64,000 nucleotides of DNA, from assembly GCF_001571045.1 (NCBI RefSeq), contig NZ_BCSV01000001.1, positions 62,001-126,000 on the forward strand, given 5' to 3'. This document shows, piece after piece, positions 1 to 8,632 of this stretch. The stretch is from Curtobacterium ammoniigenes NBRC 101786. Lineage in GTDB: Bacteria > Actinomycetota > Actinomycetes > Actinomycetales > Microbacteriaceae. The stretch's first letter is position 1. Every line of letters starts with the position of its first letter. A model generated the notes under the pieces. It did not search any database and had not been told where the DNA came from. It saw nothing but the letters and a program-made list of their open reading frames with translations. A program made the position numbers and the translations under genes.

Positions 1-338
1 TCATCGCCGTGTCGATCATGCTGTTGCTCTGGGGCACGGTGAAGTCGATCGGGGCGCGGCTGATGGACGCGGTCGAGCCGGACCTGGTCGATCGCGCGAC
101 CCACGTGCTTGAGCACGTGCCCGGCGTCGAGCGTGTCCAGGCAATCCGCCTGCGCTGGTCTGGTCATCGTCTGACGGGCTCGGCCGAGCTTGCGGTCTCC
201 GCGCACCACCTGGACGAGGCGACCCGCATTGCCGCGACGGCGTCCGCTCGAGCTCGGGCCGCCCTCCGGACCGTGGACGAGTTCACGGTGACACCCGTGC
301 CCGCAGCGATACCGGAGCATCATCATCATGACCACTGA
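1..338 (+). CDS. CDF-family cation efflux transporter, C-terminal part (cut by window edge)
   Basis: The reading frame is open at the left edge (codons from base 3), so only the C-terminal part of about 110 residues is visible. It reads through the end of a hydrophobic helix (SIMLLLWGTVKSIG) into a soluble domain with the pattern VEPDLVDRATHVLEHVPGV. That matches the cytoplasmic domain of cation diffusion facilitators, membrane antiporters that export Zn, Fe, Co or Mn. The last residues (EHHHHDH) are histidine-rich, which suits divalent metal binding. The GTG at base 9 is internal and not a credible start. The stop overlaps the next gene by 11 bases, so the two are probably co-translated. The metal cannot be told from this fragment. 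Confidence 0.75.
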   Translation, partial: IAVSIMLLLWGTVKSIGARLMDAVEPDLVDRATHVLEHVPGVERVQAIRLRWSGHRLTGSAELAVSAHHLDEATRIAATASARARAALRTVDEFTVTPVPAAIPEHHHHDH

Positions 339-909
339 GAGCGCTCACCGCGCACTTCGATTCGGGTTCCTCCTCGAATGGATCACGCTCGGCTGGAACG
401 TCATCGGCGTCGTGATTCTCGCCGTCCTCGCGATCGCCTCCGCATCGACTGCGCTCGCCGGGTTCGGCCTTGATTCGCTCATCGAGATCGGTGCGAGCAC
501 GGTGGTGCTCTGGGAGCTCTCCGGAAGCGGTGAGGCGCGTCAGCGTCGCGCGCTGCGACTCATCGGCATCGCGTTCCTTGCCCTCGCGGCCTACCTGCTC
601 GTGCAGTCAGCGGTCGCGCTGCTTACGGTCCACCGACCGGGCGGCAGCATCGGTGGGATCGCCTGGACGGCGGTCACCGCGATTGTGATGTTCACGCTTG
701 CCGCCCTCAAGGGCCGTACCGGGCGCGCGCTCGGAAACCCGGTGCTGCAGACGGAAGGGCACGTGACCTTCATCGATGGGCTGCTCGCCGTCGCTGTCCT
801 CGTCGGGGTCGTCCTCGACACGGCGTTCGGCTGGTGGTGGGCGGATCCGCTCGCAGGCCTCGTGATCGTGTACTACGCGATTCGGGAAGCGGCGGAGATC
901 TTCCGGTAG
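328..909 (+). CDS. Short CDF-like cation transporter, membrane domain only
   Basis: This 193-residue protein is almost entirely transmembrane. About five hydrophobic segments follow a short polar N-terminus, with acidic residues inside helices (GFGLDSLIEIGAS near residue 50 and FIDGLLAVAVLVG near residue 150). These resemble the metal-coordinating acidic positions of CDF helices 2 and 5. Unlike a normal CDF of about 300 residues, it has no cytoplasmic C-terminal domain and stops just after the last helix (AIREAAEIFR). The start ATG at 328 lies inside the 3' end of the preceding CDF gene, which suggests a two-subunit or paired arrangement. It could work with that gene product or alone, like short CDF-related proteins. 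The function is inferred from fold and context. Confidence 0.7.
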   Translation: MTTESAHRALRFGFLLEWITLGWNVIGVVILAVLAIASASTALAGFGLDSLIEIGASTVVLWELSGSGEARQRRALRLIGIAFLALAAYLLVQSAVALLTVHRPGGSIGGIAWTAVTAIVMFTLAALKGRTGRALGNPVLQTEGHVTFIDGLLAVAVLVGVVLDTAFGWWWADPLAGLVIVYYAIREAAEIFR

Positions 910-952
910 GAACCGGGCGCGGCCGAGAAGCCGTGCGTCGGCGCGCCGCCTC

Positions 953-990
953 GGCTCACGGCGCGGCGCCTGGGCTCACGGCGCGGCGCC
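953..990. repeat. Two-copy 18-bp GC-rich direct repeat
   Basis: GGCTCACGGCGCGGCGCC occurs at 953-970 and again exactly at 973-990, giving a 20-bp period. It lies in the short gap between the convergent cation transporter gene and the AraC-type gene. It may form a stem, but there is no T-run, so a terminator role is only possible. Confidence 0.6.
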
Positions 991-998
991 GCCTCCGA

Positions 999-1976
999 TC
1001 ACCGACGCCGTCGGAGCGTCTCGCTCGGATACTCCCCGAATTGCCGCGCGTACGTGCCCGAGAAGCGGCCCATGTGGGTGAAGCCCCATGCCCGCGCGAT
1101 CTCGCCGACGGACGTCAGCGCGGGTTCGCTCGCGAAGAGCGCTTCGCGTACCCGCTCGAGGCGGATCTGCTGCAGGTAGGTCATCGGGCTCATGTCGAGC
1201 GTGCGCTGGAACGCCTGCTGAACCGCACGAACGCTGAGCCCGACGGTTTCCGCGAGGATGCCGACCGTGATCGGCTCGTGGGCATGCTGGTGCAGGAACT
1301 CGACCATCGCGCGGACTTTGGCGTTCTTCGCCGAGAGCAGCACCGGCGGCAGGGAGTCGACGCGCGGCGGGTACATCGCGAGGAAGGCCTGTGCGACCTC
1401 GCGCTTGGCTTCGTGCCACAGGAGGGATTCACTGCCTGCGCTCTGCAACACTTTGGAGGCGCGTCCAACGGCCGACCGCCATGTCGCGATCGCCTCGGGG
1501 CCGGGCGTCGCAGTGTGGTCGAACGGCAGTGCTCGCTGCATGTCCCAGCGCTCGCCGGCGACCTCCATCACGAGGTCGCGATTCATGTGCACGATTCGCT
1601 GGTCCCAGTCGTGATACTCCATGTCGAACCGCCGTTCGACGGGAAACAGCCGCGGAATTCCGGGTGCCATTCGAAATTCGTCCCGACCGACATCGACGCG
1701 CGCGCCGCCCTTATCGATCCACTGCACCACGAATTCGCCTTCGACGGCCACATCGCCGCGCAGATATCCGCTCATTTGTGAGCGGCGAAAACTCACGTCC
1801 TCGTCGCCGAAACCGGCATATCGGAACCAGTAGTCGCCCTCGCTCGACGACGAGTACCACTCTTTGCCCGCGTAGAGTCCCGCGAGCGAACTGATCGCTG
1901 CGTCCGGATCGGTCCCGGAGACAGCGACACGAAGCAGGCGCGACGGAGTGGTCGACAGAGCCTCTCGATCGTTCAT
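999..1976 (-). CDS. AraC-family transcriptional regulator
   Basis: This 325-residue regulator has an N-terminal ligand-sensing region of the AraC-binding-like type and a C-terminal double helix-turn-helix. The first HTH is around GILAETVGLSVRAVQQAF and the second carries IARAWGFTHMGRFSGTYA followed by FGEYPSETLRRR. The conserved GF-H-GRFS motif is diagnostic of AraC/XylS members. The start ATG at 1976 is chosen because GAGAGGA lies 8 bases upstream; the longer frame upstream has no ribosome site. It lies just downstream of a paralogous AraC gene on the same strand. Its target genes and ligand cannot be inferred. Confidence 0.88.
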   Translation of the reverse strand: MNDREALSTTPSRLLRVAVSGTDPDAAISSLAGLYAGKEWYSSSSEGDYWFRYAGFGDEDVSFRRSQMSGYLRGDVAVEGEFVVQWIDKGGARVDVGRDEFRMAPGIPRLFPVERRFDMEYHDWDQRIVHMNRDLVMEVAGERWDMQRALPFDHTATPGPEAIATWRSAVGRASKVLQSAGSESLLWHEAKREVAQAFLAMYPPRVDSLPPVLLSAKNAKVRAMVEFLHQHAHEPITVGILAETVGLSVRAVQQAFQRTLDMSPMTYLQQIRLERVREALFASEPALTSVGEIARAWGFTHMGRFSGTYARQFGEYPSETLRRRR

Positions 1977-2119
1977 CACCACGTCCTCTCGGTCGTCCGC
2001 CCTCGTCCCCACGTGGACAACCAAGGCGACGCTACGCGGTCACCGACGCGAAAGGAGCCCAGTCGCCAGGAAACGCACTTTCTCGATCTGGGATCACAGG
2101 GCGTATTTCGAATATCTGG

Positions 2120-3223
2120 CTAGATGAACGTTGTTGAATCGGCAAGGATATTGTGCCTCTGCTGGGCCCGGAGCGTCTCGGATGGATGTTCTCCGAATGT
2201 TTCGAAATAGGCGCCGGAGAACCGACCCATGTGATTGAAACCCCAGGCGGATGCCGTGTCGCGCACGGAGGTCGTCGGCCCTGCCAGGCGGAGCGCCCAT
2301 CGCACCTTTTGCAGCCGGATGGTCCGCAGGTAGGAGAGCGGCGTCGTCTGCTCGTGCGACAGGAACGTCTGTTGCAGCGTTCGAACCGAGATGCCCGCGA
2401 CGGCGGCCACTTCGGCAACCGCGATGGAGCGCGTGCAGTTCAGGTGCAGGAAGACCTTCGCCCGGTCGAGGGGAGTTCCCACGACCTCTGCATCGGCGCT
2501 CGGTGTCCAGGCGAACGCATCGAGAATGCGGTCGGCGAGCGTTCGATCAAGCGCCTGACGGTCCAGCGGATCCGTAGTGGGGCTGCTCAGGCGTGGCGCG
2601 ACGCCGGAGAGCGCACATCGCAGCGCCGTGAAGTGGTCGTCGCCGTTCGGTCCGAGGAAGGCGATGCCGGTCACCGGATGGCCGACGCGGCTTCCCGCCA
2701 CCGCCTCCAGATAGTCCGCATTGACGTGGATAGCGTGTGTCAGACCCGGAGGGGCGAGCAGCTCGAACCCGATCGTCGAGGGGTACGCCGTGGGGATGCC
2801 CGGCAGCATGACGGTCGCTTCGTTGCATCCGGTGGACATGCGGACACCGCCCTCCGGCGACCATCCGAACATGTATTGACGACTCGGCGAGATGATTCCC
2901 GATCGAGCGGCGTTCACCTCGATCGTCCGAAGCGACAGCCGGTCGTCACCGACAATGCGAAAGCGGAATTCGAATGGCCGATCCTTCGCCGGTTCGAACC
3001 TGATGCGGCGCGCATGAAACTGATGCCGATAGGTGAGCTCGGCGATCTCGATATCCGAACTCTGCAGGGTCTCGGCGCGGACGTAGTCCTCGCGGACGCC
3101 GACAACCCGGTCGTGCGCGGGCTGTTCCTGATGCTGTGCTTGCGGGTCGAGAAGGGAAGCCCGCTCGGACGACCCCATGGGTTGGGTGCAGTCGTCCGCG
3201 TGGGCGCGCGGGAACGCGGTCAT
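2120..3223 (-). CDS. AraC-family transcriptional regulator (paralogue of its neighbour)
   Basis: The 367-residue product has the same architecture as the gene at 999-1976: a variable sensor half and a C-terminal AraC DNA-binding half with VAAVAGISVRTLQQTF (first HTH) and ASAWGFNHMGRFSGAYF then FGEHPSETLR (second HTH). The ATG at 3223 has AGGAG 8 bases upstream, so it is preferred over the start six codons earlier. The two genes lie head to tail 143 bases apart, suggesting a local duplication. The 3' end and the following gap are less GC-rich than the surroundings. The ligand is unknown. Confidence 0.87.
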   Translation of the reverse strand: MTAFPRAHADDCTQPMGSSERASLLDPQAQHQEQPAHDRVVGVREDYVRAETLQSSDIEIAELTYRHQFHARRIRFEPAKDRPFEFRFRIVGDDRLSLRTIEVNAARSGIISPSRQYMFGWSPEGGVRMSTGCNEATVMLPGIPTAYPSTIGFELLAPPGLTHAIHVNADYLEAVAGSRVGHPVTGIAFLGPNGDDHFTALRCALSGVAPRLSSPTTDPLDRQALDRTLADRILDAFAWTPSADAEVVGTPLDRAKVFLHLNCTRSIAVAEVAAVAGISVRTLQQTFLSHEQTTPLSYLRTIRLQKVRWALRLAGPTTSVRDTASAWGFNHMGRFSGAYFETFGEHPSETLRAQQRHNILADSTTFI

Positions 3224-3492
3224 GGTGGTGCTCCTGATCACAATCCCGCAACGGATTCGCGCTGCCGGGATCGATCTCAGTATCTGGGCAGGGAAAACCC
3301 GATGTCCAACGCGACAGGCGTCGCCGGTCAGGAGTGCGCAGAGTGGATACCGGTTCGCTCCGAGCAGTGGAACGTCGCGCCCGCTTCGCTCAGCGGACCT
3401 TCCTGTGATGGGTCGACGACGCTCTCAGAGCACGGTTGACCCTCACCGACGGCAGGTGCGCTGTCGGTACTTCCGAGAAAGGGAGGACCACG

Positions 3493-4191
3493 ATGACCGA
3501 CTACCTACCGGGAAACGACTCGTTGCCATCCGAGACCCCACTCCATGACAGGACGGTTGCCCGCGAGGAGGGCTACGAGGTACAGCCCGGAGTTGCACTG
3601 CCATCATGGGCAGCGCCGACCCAAGACGAACGTGCCTCGGACGGCGAACGTGCTTCGGATGACGACGGGCCCAGCCGGAGCGATGCCGCGAAGGACGCGG
3701 CGCGCCACGTCGCCGGAGATGCCGGGGACGCCGGGCAGCGCGTCGGCGCCAGCGCGAAGGAACAGGCGTCGAACGTCGCGAGTCAGGCAACCGACCACGC
3801 CAAGCAGATGCTCGGCGAGGCCGGCGACGCACTGCGCGAGCAGGCGGGCGAGCAGCAGCAGCGCGCAGCGGGCGGCCTCCGGTCGATCAGCGAGCAGCTC
3901 CACCAGATGGCCGAGGGCGCATCGGAGCAAACGGTGGCGTCACGGATCGTCCGAGACCTCTCGAGCCGTACTGGATCTGCGGCTGCCTACCTCGAGGGGC
4001 GCGATCCCGGATCGCTGGTCAGCGAGGTCAAGGCGTTCGCGGCGCGCCGACCAGGAACCTTCATCGCGATCGCCGCGGGCGCGGGCATCCTCGCCGGGCG
4101 TCTCACAAAGGCCCTCACCAGCGAGGCGCGGCATGAACATCAGGACTCGGATGGCGACAGCTCCGAGATCGACAACGGAGGGCGACCATGA
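3493..4191 (+). CDS. LEA-like amphipathic helical protein with C-terminal membrane helix
   Basis: This 232-residue protein has a disordered acidic N-terminus. Residues of about 60-150 are rich in Ala, Gln, Glu and Asp with repeats such as KDAARHVAGDAG, SAKEQASNVASQATDHAKQ and GDALREQAGEQQQ, typical of LEA-like or apolipoprotein-like amphipathic helices. A single hydrophobic segment (PGTFIAIAAGAGILAGRL) near residue 200 should anchor it in the membrane, much as in the YqjD/DUF883 type. AGGGAGGA precedes the ATG at 3493. The stop overlaps the next start as ATGA. Together with the two following genes it forms an envelope or stress-associated operon; the exact role is unknown. Confidence 0.75.
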   Translation: MTDYLPGNDSLPSETPLHDRTVAREEGYEVQPGVALPSWAAPTQDERASDGERASDDDGPSRSDAAKDAARHVAGDAGDAGQRVGASAKEQASNVASQATDHAKQMLGEAGDALREQAGEQQQRAAGGLRSISEQLHQMAEGASEQTVASRIVRDLSSRTGSAAAYLEGRDPGSLVSEVKAFAARRPGTFIAIAAGAGILAGRLTKALTSEARHEHQDSDGDSSEIDNGGRP

Positions 4192-4751
4192 GCTTCACGA
4201 CTCCCGGCTCCTTCGACGGCGCCTCCCCCGAGAGCCGTCCGGGCCTTGGTGAACCGCTGGGAGGCGCGTCACGCTACCCCCGCGCGACCGGCGGCGCTTC
4301 CGCCGGCGCCAGGGCTGGGTCGCTCGGCGACACGCCAGAGGAGCGCGCGGCGACGACACCGCTCGGCGAGTTGCTGACCGACGTCTCGCGGGACCTGTCG
4401 AATCTGTTTCGGCAAGAGGTCGCGCTCGCGAAGGCGGAACTCACCGAGTCCGCAAAGAAAGCAGGCAAGGGTGCTGGCATGTTCGGGGGCGCTGGAGTCA
4501 CCGGCTACTTCGCACTGTTGTTCATCTCGATCGCTGCGTGGTGGGGACTCGGCTATCTCGTCGGCAACGCCTGGTCGGCGCTCATCATCGCCGTCATTTA
4601 CGGCATCGTCGCGCTCATCCTCGTCAGGCGAGGCCGCGACGAACTCCGCGAGATGAAGGGCGCGCCGCGAACGGCGGAGACCCTGAAAGAGGTCCCGCCG
4701 ACGCTCAAACCGCATACATCAACCACCTCGAGCCCCGGGAGGACCCGATGA
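4188..4751 (+). CDS. Phage holin family / Actinobacterial Holin-X protein (DUF1469 type)
   Basis: This 187-residue protein has a low-complexity N-terminus, then the family core from about residue 60: TPLGELLTDVSRDLSNLFRQEVALAKAELTESAKKAGKGAG, a region with the conserved E-LAKAE pattern (given here as its key residues L, F, Q, E, K). Two transmembrane helices follow (about 100-125 and 130-150), with a short turn between them, then a basic C-terminus. The family is called Holin-X but is chromosomal and not evidence of a phage. The ATG overlaps the upstream stop and its own stop overlaps the next start (both ATGA), and GGAGGG precedes the start, so tight translational coupling is expected. Confidence 0.85.
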   Translation: MSFTTPGSFDGASPESRPGLGEPLGGASRYPRATGGASAGARAGSLGDTPEERAATTPLGELLTDVSRDLSNLFRQEVALAKAELTESAKKAGKGAGMFGGAGVTGYFALLFISIAAWWGLGYLVGNAWSALIIAVIYGIVALILVRRGRDELREMKGAPRTAETLKEVPPTLKPHTSTTSSPGRTR

Positions 4752-5341
4752 GCACGCCCGACGAAATCCGCACCCAGATCGAACACACCCGCGGCGACCT
4801 TGGCGCTGATGTCGATGCACTCGCCGACAAAGTCAGCCCTTCCGCGATCGCGCATCGGCAATCCGAACGTGTGAAGAGTCGCCTGCAATCGGTTCGCGAA
4901 TCGGTCATGGGCGCAGCGACCGACGTGCGTGACAACCTGCATTCGAACGCAACCAGCGCGTCAGACTCAGCCTCCGGCATGGCGGGGGCCGTGAGCGACA
5001 CAGCGGGCCGCGCGGTCCAGAAGGCGAAGGGCAACGCGCTTGCCGTGGGGTTGATCGCGTTCGGGGCCGGCTGGCTCGCGTCCTCCCTGCTGCCCGCCTC
5101 CGAGAAGGAGGAACAGCTCGCCGCGGATTTGAAAGCGGAGGCCGCGCCCCTCGTCGATCAGGCGAAGGCCGCTGCCAAGAACGTCGGTCAGGACCTCGGC
5201 GAGAGCGCCAAAGGTCACGTCCAAGACCTCACTGCCACCGCGCAGGCTGCGTCGCAGGAGGTTGCATGTGATGCGCGCGACGCCGCCGCCGACGTTCGAG
5301 GAAGCGCGCTGACCGCGGCTGACGACGTGCGCAACACGTAA
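4748..5341 (+). CDS. DUF3618 domain-containing protein
   Basis: This 197-residue protein begins with the DUF3618 signature (EIRTQIEHTRGDLGADVDAL followed by DKVSP). A helical linker leads to a hydrophobic segment near residue 100 (NALAVGLIAFGAGWLASSLLP), and a long Ala/Lys/Asp-rich amphipathic tail resembles LEA proteins. GGGAGGA lies upstream of the ATG, which overlaps the previous stop. The longer frame that starts at 4538 is an artefact running over the Holin-X gene. It is the last gene of the three-gene operon and is followed by a strong hairpin. The family is common in actinobacteria next to Holin-X genes, and its function is undetermined. Confidence 0.85.
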   Translation: MSTPDEIRTQIEHTRGDLGADVDALADKVSPSAIAHRQSERVKSRLQSVRESVMGAATDVRDNLHSNATSASDSASGMAGAVSDTAGRAVQKAKGNALAVGLIAFGAGWLASSLLPASEKEEQLAADLKAEAAPLVDQAKAAAKNVGQDLGESAKGHVQDLTATAQAASQEVACDARDAAADVRGSALTAADDVRNT

Positions 5342-5402
5342 GCCCAAGCGCAGAGAGCACGCGTCGCGATGCGTGATCTCGCGGATCGCGGTGCGTGACC
5401 GT

Positions 5403-5439
5403 GAACGGCAGGAATGCGGGACTCGCATTCCTGCCGTTC
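5403..5439 (+). terminator. Strong hairpin ending the Holin-X/DUF3618 operon
   Basis: A perfect 16-bp inverted repeat (arms GAACGGCAGGAATGCG and its complement) flanks a 5-base loop, 60 bases after the DUF3618 stop and before kup. There is no T-run, as is common for actinobacterial terminators. Confidence 0.7.
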
Positions 5440-5593
5440 GTGCACGAGTGGAGATCGGCACCTGCGCGTGCGGTGGGTGCGCCGGTTCTGTCATGCCGAT
5501 CAGGTGTACGCAACGAGATGAGGCAGTTCGCGGAGAAAGTGGCAGGATGTTCCGCGGCCATCTCCCTGGATGGTGAAGGACGGAGTATCCAGC

Positions 5594-7549
5594 GTGACCG
5601 AAACGCAGACCCCGGCACCGGCCGCAACCGCGGCGGAGGCGCCCGAGGAGCACGAAGGACACGGCAACACCGGCGCAGCAGCGCTCGCGCTCGCCGCACT
5701 CGGTGTCGTATTCGGCGACATCGGAACGAGTCCGCTCTATGCACTCCGAACGGTGTTCACGATCGACAACGGCGTCGTCAAGAACACCCCGGAGGACGTG
5801 TATGGCGTCATCTCGGTCATGTTCTGGAGCGTCACGATCGTGGTTTCGATCAAATACGTGACGGTTCTCATGCGTGCCGACAACAACGGCGAGGGCGGCG
5901 TGATGGCGCTGGCCGCGCTCGCCCGACGGCTGTACTCGAAGCGGACCGGGAAAGCCGCGATCTTCCTGGTCATTGGAATCGTCGGTGTCTCGCTCTTCTA
6001 CGGCGACTCGGTCATCACGCCGGCCATCAGTGTGCTCTCGGCGGTCGAGGGTCTTGGGACAGCGTTGCCGTCGATCGGCCACCTAGTCGTTCCGATCGCA
6101 GCGGTCATTCTGATCATGCTCTTTCTCGTCCAGCGGTTCGGGACCGGGAAGGTCGGCAATCTCTTCGGCCCGGTGATGCTCCTCTGGTTCGCCGTGCTCG
6201 CTGCAGCCGGAATCCCGTGGATCATTCGGCGTCCGGAGGTGCTGCAAGGCCTGTCTCCGACGTGGGCTGTCGCCTTCGTGATCTCGCATCCGGGAACCAC
6301 GTTCGTTGCAATGGGGGCCGTTGTCCTCGTAATCACCGGTGCCGAAGCGCTCTACGCGGACATGGGCCATTTCGGCCGCACCGCGATCCGGCGCGCGTGG
6401 TTCTTCGTCGTCTTCCCGGGCCTCCTCATCAACTACCTCGGCCAGGCGGCCATCGTTCTCGAGCAGCCCAACGGCCGGTCCGACCCGTTCTTCCTCATGC
6501 TGCCGTCATGGGCGCAGTTGCCGATGGTCGTCCTCGCGACCGCCGCGACCGTCATCGCAAGTCAGGCGGTGATCTCCGGCGCGTTCTCGCTGACGCGACA
6601 GGCAGTGCAGCTCGGACTCCTCCCGCCGCTGACCGTCCACCAGACATCGAAGCGCGAGGGCGGGCAGATCTACCTGCCCGCCGTGAACCTCCTGCTGTTC
6701 ATCGGCGTCATGGCGATCATGCTGGCGTTCCGATCGTCGGCAAGCCTCGCGACCGCATACGGCGTCTCGGTCACAGGAGCCCTGGTGACCGACAGCCTGC
6801 TCCTCCTGCTCGTCGTCAAGCCGCTCTGGGAGTGGCGGATGTGGAAGATCGTCCTCGCCGCGGTTGTGTTCGGCGGCCTCGAACTGGTCTTCCTCAGCGC
6901 GAACCTGTCGAAGATCATCCACGGCGGTTGGGTCCCGCTGCTCATCGCCCTCGCGGTGATCACCATGATGACGACATGGCGGCGCGGGCGCCAGCTCGTC
7001 ACCGAAGAGCGGCAGGTCAAAGAAGGCTCCCTTCGCGACTTCATCGCGAAGGTCAACGCGAAGCAGGTGCCGCGGGTCGACGGCGTCGCCGTGTTCCCGC
7101 ATCCGAACAAGGAGACCACGCCGCTGGCGCTGCGCGCGAACGTCGAGCACAACCGCGTGATGCACCACCGCGTGATCATCGTCTCCGTGGTCACCGGCAA
7201 CGTCCCGCACGTGCCGGCCCGGAAGTCGTTCACCCGCGACGACCTGGGGTTCGCGGACGATGGTGTCGAGCACCTGACGGTCAAGTTCGGGTTCTCCGAC
7301 GACCAGAACCTGCCGCAGGCGCTGCACGCCGCGTGCCGGATGGGGGTCATCGATGTCACGCCGGCCCAGCTGCGGGACGCCTCCTATTTCGTGTCTCGCG
7401 GATCGCTGCGATCGTCCACGAAGCCCGGGATGCTGCGCTGGCGCAAACGGCTCTTCATCGGCCTTGCCCACAATGCGGCTGACCCGAGCGAGCGGTTCGG
7501 GCTTCCGCGCCGGAACACGGTCACGATGGGCAGCGACATCGAGATCTGA
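5594..7549 (+). CDS. kup: KUP-family potassium uptake transporter
   Basis: This protein of about 651 residues is a K+/H+ symporter of the KUP/HAK family in the cytoplasmic membrane. The N-terminus carries the family signature ALGVVFGDIGTSPLYALRT, followed by about twelve hydrophobic helices, including GVSLFYGDSVITPAISVLSA, and a hydrophilic C-terminal domain of about 170 residues starting near RHGRQLVTEERQ (key feature KVNAKQVPRVDGVAVF). The length fits the family (620-700). I prefer the GTG at 5594 because GGACGGAG lies 8 bases upstream; an ATG at 5570 would add eight residues but has no ribosome site. The gene stands alone after a terminator-like hairpin. Confidence 0.93.
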   Translation: MTETQTPAPAATAAEAPEEHEGHGNTGAAALALAALGVVFGDIGTSPLYALRTVFTIDNGVVKNTPEDVYGVISVMFWSVTIVVSIKYVTVLMRADNNGEGGVMALAALARRLYSKRTGKAAIFLVIGIVGVSLFYGDSVITPAISVLSAVEGLGTALPSIGHLVVPIAAVILIMLFLVQRFGTGKVGNLFGPVMLLWFAVLAAAGIPWIIRRPEVLQGLSPTWAVAFVISHPGTTFVAMGAVVLVITGAEALYADMGHFGRTAIRRAWFFVVFPGLLINYLGQAAIVLEQPNGRSDPFFLMLPSWAQLPMVVLATAATVIASQAVISGAFSLTRQAVQLGLLPPLTVHQTSKREGGQIYLPAVNLLLFIGVMAIMLAFRSSASLATAYGVSVTGALVTDSLLLLLVVKPLWEWRMWKIVLAAVVFGGLELVFLSANLSKIIHGGWVPLLIALAVITMMTTWRRGRQLVTEERQVKEGSLRDFIAKVNAKQVPRVDGVAVFPHPNKETTPLALRANVEHNRVMHHRVIIVSVVTGNVPHVPARKSFTRDDLGFADDGVEHLTVKFGFSDDQNLPQALHAACRMGVIDVTPAQLRDASYFVSRGSLRSSTKPGMLRWRKRLFIGLAHNAADPSERFGLPRRNTVTMGSDIEI

Positions 7550-7591
7550 CCGGCGGCGGCGCCTGTCGTCTGGTCGCGGTAGCGTCCGGTC

Positions 7592-8632
7592 ATGGTCATG
7601 ACATCGAGGGCGGCGCTCGTCGACTGGCTCCGCACCGACGCTGACCCGGCGTTGCTCTGGCAGGTCGAGCGCGATCTCGAGCATCGCCCGGACGAGGTCT
7701 GGCAGCGGACACGCTCGCGGGTCGCGACCGAAGGGTTCGGTGCCCGCCTCCTCGCCCTGCAGGACCCGGACGGGCAGTGGGCGGGGGGCGCCTACTTCCC
7801 GCGGGAACCAGCTGAGTACCCCGACGCTCACGGCGACCCCACAGCGCCGCCCTCGCAGCCGTGGACGGCGACGACATGGTCGCTCAACGCGCTTCGGGAG
7901 TGGGGCATGCCTGCCGATTCCCTGACCGATACGGCGGCCCGCCTCGCAGCCAACAGCCGCTGGGAGTACGACGATCTGCCCTACTGGGGCGGGGAGGTCG
8001 ACTGCTGCATCAACGCGTTCACCCTCGCCAACGGCGCGTGGCTCGGTGCGGATGTCAGCACCCTCGTGCACTGGATCTCGGACCATCGTCTCGCCGACGG
8101 TGGCTGGAACTGCGAGTGGGTCGAGGGGGCGACGGTGTCCTCGTTCCACTCCACGCTCAACGTCGTGCAGGGGATCCTGACCTACCAACAGCTGAGCGGT
8201 GACCATGCCCTCGATGCAGACCGCGCCGCCGGCGAGGAGTACCTGCTGGAACGCGGACTCATGCGGCGACGCACGACAGGGGCGCTCGTCGGGCCATGGG
8301 TGACCTGGTATGCCTACCCGTTCCGCTGGACGTACAGCGTGATTCGCGCGCTCGACCATTTCCGAGCGGCGGCGCTCGCCGACGGCACCGCACCAGACCC
8401 GCGCCTCCAGGAGGCCGTGGATACGCTCCGTGCGGCCCGTCGGCCGGACGGCACGTGGCTCCAAGAGCGCGTACTCCCGGGCGCGGTCTGGTTCGACGTC
8501 GACGTGGCCGAGGGGGAGCCCTCGCGGTGGCTCACGCTGATCGGCACGCGCGTGCTCGACTGGTGGGACGCCGAGCACGGCGCACCGATGGATCAGCCCT
8601 TGAGCGCGCCTGAGGACAATCCGGCGACGTAG
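7592..8632 (+). CDS. Squalene-cyclase / prenyltransferase-like alpha-barrel protein
   Basis: This 346-residue protein carries several QW-like elements of the terpene cyclase/prenyltransferase alpha-alpha barrel: LQDPDGQWAGG near residue 58, LADGGWNCEW near 170 and ARRPDGTWLQE near 285. It is about half the length of a squalene-hopene cyclase and shows no DxDD catalytic motif, so it is not a standard triterpene cyclase. Proteins of this type are often uncharacterised one-domain relatives. The ATG at 7592 or at 7598 may be used; neither has a clear ribosome site. Its last 40 bases overlap the 3' end of the convergent permease gene. The function is unknown. Confidence 0.7.
   Translation: MVMTSRAALVDWLRTDADPALLWQVERDLEHRPDEVWQRTRSRVATEGFGARLLALQDPDGQWAGGAYFPREPAEYPDAHGDPTAPPSQPWTATTWSLNALREWGMPADSLTDTAARLAANSRWEYDDLPYWGGEVDCCINAFTLANGAWLGADVSTLVHWISDHRLADGGWNCEWVEGATVSSFHSTLNVVQGILTYQQLSGDHALDADRAAGEEYLLERGLMRRRTTGALVGPWVTWYAYPFRWTYSVIRALDHFRAAALADGTAPDPRLQEAVDTLRAARRPDGTWLQERVLPGAVWFDVDVAEGEPSRWLTLIGTRVLDWWDAEHGAPMDQPLSAPEDNPAT

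Noticed and set aside
4188..4751. Holin-X gene as evidence for a prophage
   Set aside because: The family is chromosomal in actinobacteria, and no other phage gene is present.
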